Assembly (NCBI RefSeq): GCF_000003815.2
Contig: NC_049990.1
Location: 119,475 to 160,133 of the forward strand
From: Branchiostoma floridae
Lineage: Eukaryota > Chordata > Leptocardii > Amphioxiformes > Branchiostomatidae
DNA length: 40,659 nt
Reading direction: 5' to 3'
Below are positions 1 through 9,540 of the stretch, in pieces. A program made the position numbers and the translations under genes. The notes below the pieces were generated by a model. It searched no databases and had not been told where the DNA came from. It saw only the letters and a program-made list of their open reading frames with translations. The number at the start of each line of letters is the position of its first letter. The first letter of the stretch is position 1.

Positions 1-114
1 CGCGGCAGGGGCATGAGACAAATCGTACATAAAGCGTCCTTGTTAGCACCAGAAGCAAACGTCAACCTTGCTGAGAAACATCACAAGCACACGTCAGTTC
101 ATAATCGTGCAGCG

Positions 115-745
115 TAACAATGGGTTCTGGGACAATAGCCGTGGGTTCTGGGGCAGTAACCATGGATTATGGGACAGTAACGGTGGGTTCTTTGGCAGTA
201 ACAGTGGGTTCTGGGACAGTAACCGTGGGTTTTGGGGCAGTAACAGTGGGTTTTGGGGCAGTAACAGTGGGTTTTCGGGGCAGTAACAGTGGGTTTTGGG
301 ACAGTAACCATGGGTTTTGGGGCAGTAACCGTGGGTTTTGGGGCAGTAACCGTGGGTTTTGGGGCAGTAACAGTGGGTTTAGGGGCAGTAACCATGGGTT
401 TTGGGGCAGTAACCGTGGGTTTTGGGGCAGTAACAGTGGGTTTGGGGGCAGTAACAGTGGGTTTTCGGGGCAGTAACAGTGGGTTTTGGGACTGCAACGG
501 TGGGTTCTGGGACAGTAACCGTGGGTTTTGGGGCAGTAACAGTGGGTTTTGGGGCAGTAACAGTGGGTTCTGGGACAGTAACCGTGGGTTTTGGGGCAGT
601 AACAGTGGGTTTTGGGGCAGTAACAGTGGGTAATAGGACAGTAACCGTGGGTTTGGGACAGTAACTGTGGGTTTTGGCGCAGTAACAATGGGTTTTGGGG
701 CAGTAACTGTGGGTAATAGGACAGTAACCTTGGGTTTGGGACAGT
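115..745. repeat. G-rich minisatellite, ~21-bp unit
   Basis: About 29 copies of a unit of the form GTGGGTTTTGGGGCAGTAAC with C/T and A/G variants (ggttctggga, ggttttgggg, taaccg, taacag). The plus strand carries GGGTTTTGGGG in most units, so runs of G able to form quadruplexes recur every 21 bases. Open frames run through it on both strands only because the unit length is a multiple of three. No splice site or exon is recognisable in the unit. Confidence 0.93.
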
Positions 746-938
746 CCCTACCAAGGGGCCATGGTGTCCCCAAACATGCATAATTTATTGAGTTGATGAA
801 CCTAACTGATGCCAGATTGACCCTAAGCTTGCAAACAGACATACATCAGCTGTGGAATATAAGCTTACAAACAATAATTCAAGATACAGTGTACATTAAT
901 ATTTAGTTATTGTACATTCTACCCTTCCATAGTTTTAC

Positions 939-1000
939 CTGCTTCTCGCTCCTGCGCAGGTTGACAGAAAAACCCATCCTGCGGAAATCTCTCACATCCG
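939..1000 (-). CDS. possible exon of the IQ-motif gene (uncertain)
   Basis: On the minus strand a frame reading DVRDFRRMGFSVNLRRSEKQ ends exactly at a donor CAG|GTAAAA (donor at 933-938). It would follow the IQ exon in phase 0. The acceptor is unclear: TGTAG, GTGAGAG and CCGCAG are all nearby, so the upstream edge is approximate. The adjacent array at 1010-1120 resembles sequence just upstream (TGTGCGGATTGTGTG), recalling the junction arrays elsewhere in the window. There is no homology I recognise, and this may be a chance frame. Confidence 0.3.
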
Positions 1001-1009
1001 GAGCATCAC

Positions 1010-1360
1010 ACAATCCGCACACTACAGGCACGATATCAGCACAGAATCCACACAATATCAGCACAATATCCGCACGATATCAGCACAATATCAGCAAAAT
1101 ATCAGCACACAATCCGCACACGGTGGCACCCACAGTTGGTGCTAAATCCCAGGGAGGCCCAGGTAACGGGAAGAGGCCCAGTTAAGAGGAGAGGCCCAGG
1201 TAAGATGAGAGGCCCAGGTAAGATGAGAGGCCCAGGTAAGAGGCCCTGCGAGGCAGGCCAGGATCTGACTGGCGTCACGCCTGCCGGATGCGGTGTGATA
1301 TAATGTGGAGGGGCCCACCAGTGATGTCATGTGGAGGGGCCCACCAGTGATGTCATGTTG
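1010..1360. repeat. cluster of three small tandem arrays
   Basis: 1010-1120 holds about eight 13-15 bp units around CACAATATCAGCA. 1155-1245 holds five 18-bp units around GAGGCCCAGGTAAGATGA, each with a donor-like CAG|GTAAGA on the plus strand. 1300-1356 holds a 26-bp direct duplication around GTGATGTCATGTGGAGGGGC. No gene is evident. Confidence 0.8.
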
Positions 1361-1487
1361 GGCTATGGGCTATTGAATTACGGCCGTGCGCGGCTGTGAT
1401 TGATTTTGCATAAAGGCAGCATTAGGCTGGTGCCAGGCTGGCGGCGGCGCTGGGTTCAAATTATGCAGCTGCGCACGCAAGCATTAA

Positions 1488-2573
1488 TCTATGGGGCAGC
1501 TATCACATTACTGCTGGGGAAGCTATCACATTACTGCATGGGGCAGCTATCACATTACTGCCTGGGGCAGCTATCACATTACTGCATGGGGTAGCTATCA
1601 CATTACTGCTGGGGCAGCTATCACATGGGGCAGCTATCACATTACTGCTGGGGCAGCTATCACATTACTGTATGGGGCAGCTATTACATTACTGCATGGG
1701 GCAGCTATCACATTACTGCATGGGGTAGCTATCATATTACTGCATGGGGTAGCTATCACATTACTGCTGGGGCAGCTATCACATTACTGTATGGGGCAGC
1801 TATCACATTACTGCATGGGGCAGCTATCACATTACTGCATGGGGCAGCTATCACATTACTGTATGGGGCAGCTATCACATTACTGCCTGGGGCAGCTATC
1901 ACATTACTGCTGGGGCAGCTATCACATTACTGTATGGGGCAGCTATCACATTACTGCATGGGGCAGCTATCACATTACTGCTGGGGAAGCTATCACATTA
2001 CTGCATGGGGCAGCTATCACATTACTGCTGGGGCAGCTATAACATTACTGCATGGGGCAGCTATCACATTACTGCATGGGGCAGCTATCACATTACTGCT
2101 GGGGCAGCTATCACATTACTGCATGGGGCAGCTATCACATTACTGCTGGGGCAGCTATAACATTACTGCATGGGGCAGCTATCACATTACTGCTGGGGAA
2201 GCTATCACATTACTGCAAGGGGGCACCTATCACATTACTGCTGGGGCAGCTATAACATTACTGCCGGGGGCAGCTATCAAATTACTGCCGGGGGCAGCTA
2301 TCCATTTACCGTTTGCCTGGGGGAACCTATAACATTAACGCGGGGGGAAACCTATCCGGTTCCCCATACCGCCCGGGGGGGCACCNNNNNNNNNNNNNNN
2401 NNNNNNNNNNNNNNNNNNNNNNNNNNNNNNNNNNNNNNNNNNNNNNNNNNNNNNNNNNNNNNNNNNNNNNNNNNNNNNNNNNNNNACTGTATGCATGGGG
2501 CAGCTATCACATTACTGCTGGGGAAGCTATCAGTATCACATTACTGCTGGGGCAGCTATCACATTACTGCCCC
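1488..2573. repeat. minisatellite, 23-24 bp unit, with assembly gap
   Basis: About 40 copies of GCTATCACATTACTG followed by CATGGGGCA or CTGGGGCA. The units decay towards 2340-2385 (GGGGGCACC and similar) and the array resumes after the N run. Because the unit contains no stop in some frames, long low-complexity frames appear on the plus strand; these are not genes. Confidence 0.93.
2386..2485. other. assembly gap of 100 N
   Basis: Exactly 100 N inside the 23-24 bp array, the usual placeholder for a gap of unknown size. The real array is probably longer. Confidence 0.95.
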
Positions 2574-2654
2574 CGTCAGGGCCCCATCACCCCTCAGGGC
2601 CCTTCTCCTGTATCCCCTCATGAATTATGCAGAAGCACATACATTTTGTACATG

Positions 2655-3020
2655 AGGAGCCATTATAAAACAGAGGCGCCATTTTAAACCACAGAGGCCA
2701 TTCTTGAACACTAGGGGTGATTCTTAAACACTGGGGCCATTCTTAAACACAAGGGCCAAATTCCAAAACACACTGCAGGGGCCATTCTAAATAAAAGGGG
2801 CCATGATTGTAAACCACAGAGGCCACATTCTCAAACATACGTGCCATTCTTAAACACATGGGCCATTCTTAAACACAGGAGCCATTCTTAAACACAGGGG
2901 CCATTCTTAAACACAGGAGCCATTCTTAAAGTTAAACACAGGGGCCATTCTTAAACACAGGAGCCATTCTTAAACACATGGGCCATTCTTAAAGTTAAAC
3001 ACAGGGGCCATTCTTAACAA
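2655..3020. repeat. minisatellite, ~18-bp unit (GGCCATTCTTAAACACAG)
   Basis: About 16 imperfect copies, more diverged at the left end, some extended by AAGTT. No gene or splice site is seen in it. Confidence 0.88.
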
Positions 3021-3177
3021 AGGACCATTCCAGATGCCACACCTAGCTGAGGTAACTCGTGTATAGAAACACAAGGAAGGTGTTCCATGTAATTTTGAGT
3101 ACATGGCATATCAGCAGCACCACCTAGCAATTAACAGGGGAACAGCAGCCCAGCAGAAAGGAGCTGCACATCTCATT

Positions 3178-3575
3178 CGCACTCACACTCATACTTACTA
3201 TCACACTCACATTCACACTCACTCCCACATATTTACATTCACACTCACATTCACACTCACTCCAACACATTTCCACTCACACTCACATTTGCACTCACAC
3301 TCATACTTACTATTACACTCACACTCCAGTCCACTCAAACCTCATTCCCACTTACTCACACTTACACTCACACTCACATTTACACTCACACTCACACTCA
3401 CACTTACACTCACACTCACATTCACACTCATACTTACATCCCACTCACACCTCATTCCCACTCGCACTCATATTTACAATCACACACTCACACACACACT
3501 CACATTCACCTTTACACTCACATTCACATTCACACTCCAGTCCACTCAAACCTCATTCCCACTCACACTCACTAT
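3178..3575. repeat. CACTCA-rich simple repeat
   Basis: Nearly continuous (CACTCA)n with ACATTC and ACTTAC interspersions, plus two copies of a longer block around TCCAGTCCACTCAAACCTCATTCCCAC at about 3325 and 3536. This is a low-complexity intron or intergenic region. Confidence 0.88.
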
Positions 3576-3659
3576 CTGGTTTATCGTTAATTATTTCCCG
3601 CATGCAGTAATTAACCTGGTGAAATAGTTAAACTGGAAAATAACTACCTCAGTAACTAG

Positions 3660-3937
3660 CTATACTGGGTCATTAACTAAGTTAGTAACTAACCTGGTCC
3701 AAATGGCCCCATAACTAAGTTGGTAACTAACCAGAACAGGTTAATCAGTAGTAAGTTATCATCACTAACCTGGCCAGGTTAATCAGTAGTTAGTAAGTTA
3801 TCATCACTAACCTGGCCAGGTAAATTTGTAGTTAATGAGTTATCCTCACTAACCTGGCCAGGTAAATAAGTAGTTAATGAGTTATCATCACTAACCAGAG
3901 CAGGTTAGTCAGTAGTTAATAAGTTATTTTTACTAAC
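3660..3937. repeat. ~42-bp array containing the IQ-exon splice donor
   Basis: Seen on the minus strand, each unit reads CCAG or TGG followed by GTTAGTGATGATAACTTA, that is, the last bases of the IQ exon (GACCAG) plus its donor GTTAGT. About six extra donor-like copies follow the true donor at 3932-3937. Several units contain the perfect palindrome TAACCTGGCCAGGTTA, which gives donor-like sequence on both strands. Confidence 0.8.
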
Positions 3938-4048
3938 CTGGTCGAACTGAGCCCAGAGAATGTTGATGTACTCCTTCCTGGCCAGGTGGCCCCGGAAATG
4001 TTTCTGTAGGATGATGGCAGCTCTCTCCTCGCGGGTTAGGTTATCCAC
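3938..4048 (-). CDS. IQ-motif exon of an unidentified protein
   Basis: A 111-bp exon, phase 0 at both ends, encoding 37 residues that start VDNLTREERAAIILQKHFRG. It contains a textbook IQ motif (LQ-xxx-RG-xxx-R, residues LQKHFRGHLAR), the usual binding site for calmodulin or EF-hand light chains. The acceptor is TGCCATCAG|GTGG and the donor CCAG|GTTAGT. It joins in frame to the 39-bp exon upstream (4570-4532). The downstream exon is unclear, perhaps near 939-1000. The family could not be named; calmodulin binding is inferred from the motif only. Confidence 0.82.
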
Positions 4049-4132
4049 CTGATGGCACAAACACAAAAAAAATAAACAACAAATATGCACAAGAAATAAA
4101 GACAACAAATCAACAAATACAAAAACTGTTTA

Positions 4133-4518
4133 TGAACATGTTTCACACTACAGAACATGTGCCACACTACAGAACATGTGCCACACTACATCCATCACAC
4201 TACAGAACATGTGCCACACTACAGAACATGTGCCACACTGCAGAACATGTGCCACACTACAGAACATGTGCCACACTACAGAACATGTGCCACACTACAG
4301 AACATGTGCCACACTACAGAACATGTGCCACACTACAGAACATGTGCCACACTACAGAACATCTGCCACACTACAGAACATCTGCCACACTACAGAACAT
4401 CTGCCACACTACAGAACATCTGCCACACTACAGAACATGTGCCACACTAAATACATCACACTATAGAACATGTGCCACACTACAGAACATGTGCCACACT
4501 ACAGAACATGCGCCACTA
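4133..4518. repeat. minisatellite, 19-bp unit (ACACTACAGAACATGTGCC)
   Basis: About 20 units in the intron between the IQ exon and the preceding 39-bp exon. A run of four units has ATCTGCC instead of ATGTGCC. Two units are interrupted (CATCCATCACACTAC, AATACATCACACTAT). The unit does not include the neighbouring splice junction. Confidence 0.93.
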
Positions 4519-4531
4519 ACATCAGACCTAC

Positions 4532-4570
4532 CTTTGGTATGACGCTTGCTGCCAGCCTGGAGTCGACAGC
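4532..4570 (-). CDS. 39-bp microexon of the IQ-motif gene
   Basis: Encodes AVDSRLAASVIPK, 13 codons, phase 0 at both ends. The acceptor is CTTCTACAG|GCTG and the donor CCAAAG|GTAGGT. It links the exon at 6183-6020 (ending ...RESMQ) to the IQ exon (starting VDNLT) without breaking frame. The phase agreement of three consecutive exons is the main support, because the segment has no motif of its own. Confidence 0.72.
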
Positions 4571-4850
4571 CTGTAGAAGGAACAAAGAACAGTTTGTTAT
4601 AATTTAGGGACAAACAAACACACAAACAATATTGTGGAAGGCCCATGTGGAAAAGGCGAGCAGCACTGTTGGAGAGCAAAGGTCAGTCTTTGCTGCAGTT
4701 TGAGCAGCCGGGAACTCAAATGATGAGTTATGCTCCACCCATTATGGCGGCATTGATGTTATCTACCTCTGACCTCTAACCCATAACCTCTAACCTTTGT
4801 ATAGATCATTTGATCATTCCAGAAAGAAAGAAAGAGAGAAAGAACTGGTA

Positions 4851-5250
4851 GCTCCTAACCTACATGTATAGCTCCTAACCTACATGTATAGCTCCTAACC
4901 TACATGTATAGCTCCTAACCTACATGTATAGCTCCTAACCAACATGTATAGCTCCTAACCTACATGTATAGCTCCTAACCTACATGTATAGCTCCTAACC
5001 TACATGTATAGCTCCTAACCTACATGCATAGCTCCTAACCTACATGTATAGCTCCTAACCTACATGTATAGCTCCTAACCTACATGTATAGCTCCTAACC
5101 TACATGTATAGCTCCTAACCTACATGCATAGCTCCTAACCTACATGTATAGCTTCTAACCTACATGTATAGCTCCTAACCTACATGTATAGCTCCTAACC
5201 TACATGTATAGCTCCTAACCTACATATATTGCTCCTAACCTACATGTATA
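4851..5250. repeat. near-perfect 20-bp minisatellite, 20 copies
   Basis: Exactly 20 units of GCTCCTAACCTACATGTATA in 400 bp, with only a handful of substitutions (AACATG, CATGCATA, GCTTCT, CATATATT). Such homogeneity points to recent expansion or active homogenisation. It lies in the intron between the 39-bp exon and exon 6183-6020. Confidence 0.97.
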
Positions 5251-5279
5251 GGTCTAGTAGAAAGTCAGAATTACCTCCT

Positions 5280-6019
5280 ACGCCTGAATCATCACTGGAC
5301 AACCCCTAACCTCTGTCCTGTGACCTCACCAGTATGCTTACCATGGTTCTACTCCTGTCGCTGCATAACCCATAACCTGTAATCTGTCGCTGCGTAACCC
5401 CTAACCTGTGACCTGTTGCTGCGTAACCCCTAACCTGTGACCTGTTGCTGCATAACCCCTGACCTGTAACCTGTTGCTGCATAACCCCTAACCTGTGACC
5501 TATGACCTCACCTACATGCTCTCCATGTTTCTCCTCCTCCTGTCGTTGAGTAACTCCTAAGCTGTAACCTGTGACCTCACCTGGATGCTCTCCCTGGTTA
5601 TGCTCCTCCTGTAACCTGTTGCTGTGTAACCCCTAACCTGTGACCTATGACCTAGCCTGCATGCACTCCCTGGTTCTCCTCCTCCTGTCGCTGCGAAACC
5701 CCTAACCTGTAACCTATGACCTCACCTGCATGCTCTCCCTGGTTGTCCTCCTCCTGTCGCTGTGTAACACGTAACCCCTAACCTGTGACCTGTTGCTGCT
5801 TAACCCCTAATCTGTGACCTATGACCTCACCTGCATGCTCTCCCTGGTTCTCCTCCTCATGTCGCTGCGTAACCCCTAACCTGTGACCTATTGCTGCTTA
5901 ACCCCTAACCTGTGACCTTACCTGCATGCTCTCCCTGGTTCTCCTCCTCCTGTCGCTGTGTAACCCCTAACCTGTGACCTGTGACCTATTGCTGCTTAAC
6001 CCCTAACCTGTGACCTTAC
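5280..6019. repeat. array carrying copies of the exon 6183-6020 donor
   Basis: Reading the minus strand, the end of the exon (GGAGAGCATGCAG) with its donor GTAAGG recurs around 5918, 5827, 5722, 5648, 5577, 5503 and 5330. Copies are separated by blocks of TAACCCCTAACCTGTGACC type. Most copies keep CAG|GTGAGG or CAG|GTAAGG; the most distal have lost it. Units are roughly 60-105 bp and uneven. Confidence 0.82.
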
Positions 6020-6172
6020 CTGCATGCTCTCCCTGGTTCTCCTCCTCCTGTCGCTGCGTAAGGCCTCGTAACTGGGACACTCCAGAGTGGAGTCTGTGCT
6101 GGTGTTGAGGATGAGGTTGGCATTGTCAGGCACGTTGTACGCAAGATGGTCGTTCTTCATGTTTTTGCTCAT
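6020..6172 (-). CDS. first coding exon of the IQ-motif gene
   Basis: The exon spans 6183-6020 (acceptor TTTTTCAG|ATGACACC, donor CATGCAG|GTAAGG). Translation probably starts at the ATG at 6172: the exon enters with two leftover bases, and the nearest CpG-rich candidate first exon (ending 10035) has no usable open frame. It encodes 51 residues, beginning MSKNMKNDHLAYNVPDNANL and ending with a basic stretch SDRRRRTRESMQ. I recognise no domain here; with the next two exons it gives an N-terminal IQ-motif protein. If an upstream coding exon exists, three further residues (DTI) would precede the Met. Confidence 0.68.
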
Positions 6173-6199
6173 GATGGTGTCATCTGAAAAACAAACAAA

Positions 6200-6545
6200 G
6201 GAATGTTTACCATTACAACATGTAGGGTTATAGCAACGGAGTTTCGAGATCCCCCTACACACACAAGTACAGTTATAGCAACAGAGTTTCAAGTTCCCCC
6301 TACATACACAACATATAGGGTTATAAGCGACAGAGTTTCAAGTTCCCCCTACATACACAACATGTAAGGTTATAGCAACAGAGTTTCAAGTTTCCCCTAG
6401 ATACACAACATATAGGGTTATCAGCGACGGAGTTTCAAGTTCCCCCTACATACACAATATGTACTCTCAGTAAGGTTATAGCTACGGAGTTTCAAGTTCC
6501 CCCTACATACACAACATGTACATTTATACTTATAGCTACTGAGTT
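6200..6545. repeat. ~57-bp tandem array upstream of exon 6183-6020
   Basis: About six imperfect copies around GAGTTTCAAGTTCCCCCTAC followed by ATACACAACATGTAGGGTTATAGC. It lies between the exon acceptor and the giant array and does not contain the acceptor itself. Confidence 0.85.
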
Positions 6546-9318
6546 ACTATTCCTGGGTTACAGCAACCCTGTGATAACAACATCACTATTCCTGGGTTAC
6601 AGCAACCCTGTGATAACAACACTACTATTCATGGGTTACAGCAACCCTGTGATAACAACATCACTATTCCTGGGTTACAGCAACCCTGTGATAACAGCAC
6701 TACTATTCCTGGGTTACAGCAACCCTGTGATAACAACATCACTATTCCTGGGTTACAGCAACCCTGTGATAACGACACTACTATTCCTGGGTTACAGCAA
6801 CCCTGTGATAACAACATCACTATGCCTGGGTTACAGCAACCCTGTGATAACAATGTTCCTGGGTTACAGCAACGCTGTGATAACAACATCACTATTCCTG
6901 GGTTACAGCAACCCTGTGATAACAACACTACTATTCCTGGGTTACAGCAACCCTGTGATAACAACATCACTATTCCTGGGTTACAGCAACCCTGTGATAA
7001 CAACACTACTATTCCTGGGTTACAGCAACCCTGTGATAATGTTCCTGGGTTACAGCAACCCTGTGATAATGTTCCTGGGTTACAGCAACCCTGTGATAAC
7101 AACACTACTATTCCTGGGTTACAGCAACCCTGTGATAACAACACTACTATTCCTGGGTTACAGCAACCCTGTGATAACAACACTACTATTCCTGGGTTAC
7201 AGCAACCCTGTGATAACGACACTACTATTCCTGGGTTACAGCAACCCTGTGATAACAACATCACTATTCCTGGGTTACAGCAACCCTGTGATAACAACAC
7301 TACTATTCCTGGGTTACAGCAACCCTGTGATAACGACACTACTATTCCTGGGTTACAGCAACCCTGTGATAACGACACTACTATTCCTGGGTTACAGCAA
7401 CCCTGTGATAACAACATCACTATTCCTGGGTTACAGCAACCCTGTGATAATAATGTTCCTGGGTTACAGCAACCCTGTGATAACAACACTACTATTCCTG
7501 GGTTACAGCAACCCTGTGATAATAATGTTCCTGGGTTACAGCAACCCTGTGATAACAACACTACTATTCCTGGGTTACAGCAACCCTGTGATAACAACAT
7601 CACTATTCCTGGGTTACAGCAACCCTGTGATAACAACACTACTATTCCTGGGTTACAGCAACCCTGTGATAACAATGTTCCTGGGTTACAGCAACCCTGT
7701 GATAACAACACTACTATTCCTGGGTTACAGCAACCCTGTGATAATAATGTTCCTGGGTTACAGCAACCCTGTGATAACAGCACTACTATTCCTGGGTTAC
7801 AGCAACCCTGTGATAACAACATCACTATTCCTGGGTTACAGCAACCCTGTGATAACAACACTACTATTCCTGGGTTACAGCAACCCTGTGATAACAACAT
7901 CACTATTCCTGGGTTACAGCAACCCTGTGATAACAACACTACTATTCCTGGGTTACAGCAACCCTGTGATAACAACATCACTATTCCTGGGTTACAGCAA
8001 CCCTGTGATAACAACACTACTATTCCTGGGTTACAGCAACCCTGTGATAACAACATCACTATTCCTGGGTTACAGCAACCCTGTGATAACAATGTTCCTG
8101 GGTTACAGCAACGCTGTGATAACAACACCACTATTCCTGGGTTACAGCAACCCTGTGATAACAACACTACTATTCCTGGGTTACAGCAACCCTGTGATAA
8201 CAACATCACTATTCCATGGGTTACAGTTACAGCTGTGATAACAACACCACTATTCCTGGGTTACAGCAACCCTGTGATAACATCACTACTATTCCTGGGT
8301 TACAGCAACCCTGTGATAATAATGTTCCTGGGTTACAGCAACCCTGTGATAACAGCACTACTATTCCTGGGTTACAGCAACCCTGTGATAACAACATCAC
8401 TATTCCTGGGTTACAGCAACCCTGTGATAACAACACTACTATTCCTGGGTTACAGCAACCCTGTGATAACAACATCACTATTCCTGGGTTACAGCAACCC
8501 TGTGATAACAACACTACTATTCCTGGGTTACAGCAACCCTGTGATAACAACATCACTATTCCTGGGTTACAGCAACCCTGTGATAACAATGTTCCTGGGT
8601 TACAGCAACGCTGTGATAACAACACCACTATTCCTGGGTTACAGCAACCCTGTGATAACAACACTACTATTCCTGGGTTACAGCAACCCTGTGATAACAA
8701 CATCACTATTCCTGGGTTACAGCAACCCTGTGATAACCACACTACTATTCCTGGGTTACAGCAACCCTGTGATAATGTTCCTGGGTTACAGCAACCCTGT
8801 GATAATGTTCCTGGGTTACAGCAACCCTGTGATAACAACACTACTATTCCTGGGTTACAGCAACCCTGTGATAACAACACTACTATTCCTGGGTTACAGC
8901 AACCCTGTGATAACAACACTACTATTCCTGGGTTACAGCAACCCTGTGATAACAACACTACTATTCCTGGGTTACAGCAACCCTGTGATAACAACACTAC
9001 TATTCCTGGGTTACAGCAACCCTGTGATAACAATGTTCCTGGGTTACAGCAACCCTGTGATAACAACACTACTATTCCTGGGTTACAGCAACCCTGTGAT
9101 AACAATGTTCCTGGGTTACAGCAACCCCGTGATAACAACACTACTATTCCTGGGTTACAGCAACCCTGTGATAACAATGTTCCTGGGTTACAGCAACCCT
9201 GTGATAACAATATTCCTGGGTTACAGCAACCCTGTGATAACAATGTTCCTGGGTTACAGCAACCCTGTGATAACAATGTTCCTGGGTTACAGCAACGCTG
9301 TGATGATAACATGGATAT
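6545..9318. repeat. giant minisatellite, 39/33/30-bp units, ~75 copies
   Basis: The core GTTACAGCAACCCTGTGATA is joined by spacers of three lengths (ACAACATCACTATTCCTGG, ACAATGTTCCTGG, ATGTTCCTGG), giving units of 39, 33 and 30 bp. All are multiples of three, so frames of up to 835 codons stay open on both strands. These are very unlikely to be genes. Rare variants (AACGCTGTG at 6871, 8110, 8607 and 9294; CCATGGGTTACAGTTACAG near 8213) show a higher-order structure. It lies in the probable first intron of the IQ gene. Confidence 0.96.
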
Positions 9319-9319
9319 T

Positions 9320-9540
9320 CCATTTTTAACTTGAGAGGACTGATCCAAAGCTTGCTGATAAGCACTTTATTCTGTGTACGGATTGTAACATTATGTTGAC
9401 TACCGACACAGATTAACTTACATTCAAGTTTTGTTGTTGTTGTTGTTGTCCTTGTTTAATATCTATTATTTCCCTATACTTGGACTGATGTTGTGTTTCC
9501 CTAGTTTCAGTTTCGAGCTAATTCCCGGGTTGGACCAGCC
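9320..9540. other. unique AT-rich spacer
   Basis: No gene is seen. A short TTG microsatellite (GTTGTTGTTGTTGTTG) lies at 9432-9449. Confidence 0.6.

Noticed and set aside
1491-2655. Long plus-strand frames (GQLSHYC / GSYHITA repeats)
   Set aside because: Frames follow the 23-24 bp array and cross an N gap; no gene support.
4132-5250. CRISPR-like regular arrays
   Set aside because: The repeats are head-to-tail with no unique spacers, in an intron-bearing animal genome.
5320-6010. Interstitial telomere sequence (TAACCCCTAACC)
   Set aside because: The motif is irregular and part of a junction array, not a run of TTAGGG units.
6571-9334. Plus- and minus-strand frames of 370-835 codons
   Set aside because: They are open on both strands in several frames because every unit is a multiple of three and free of stops; there are no splice context, domain or codon signs of a gene.
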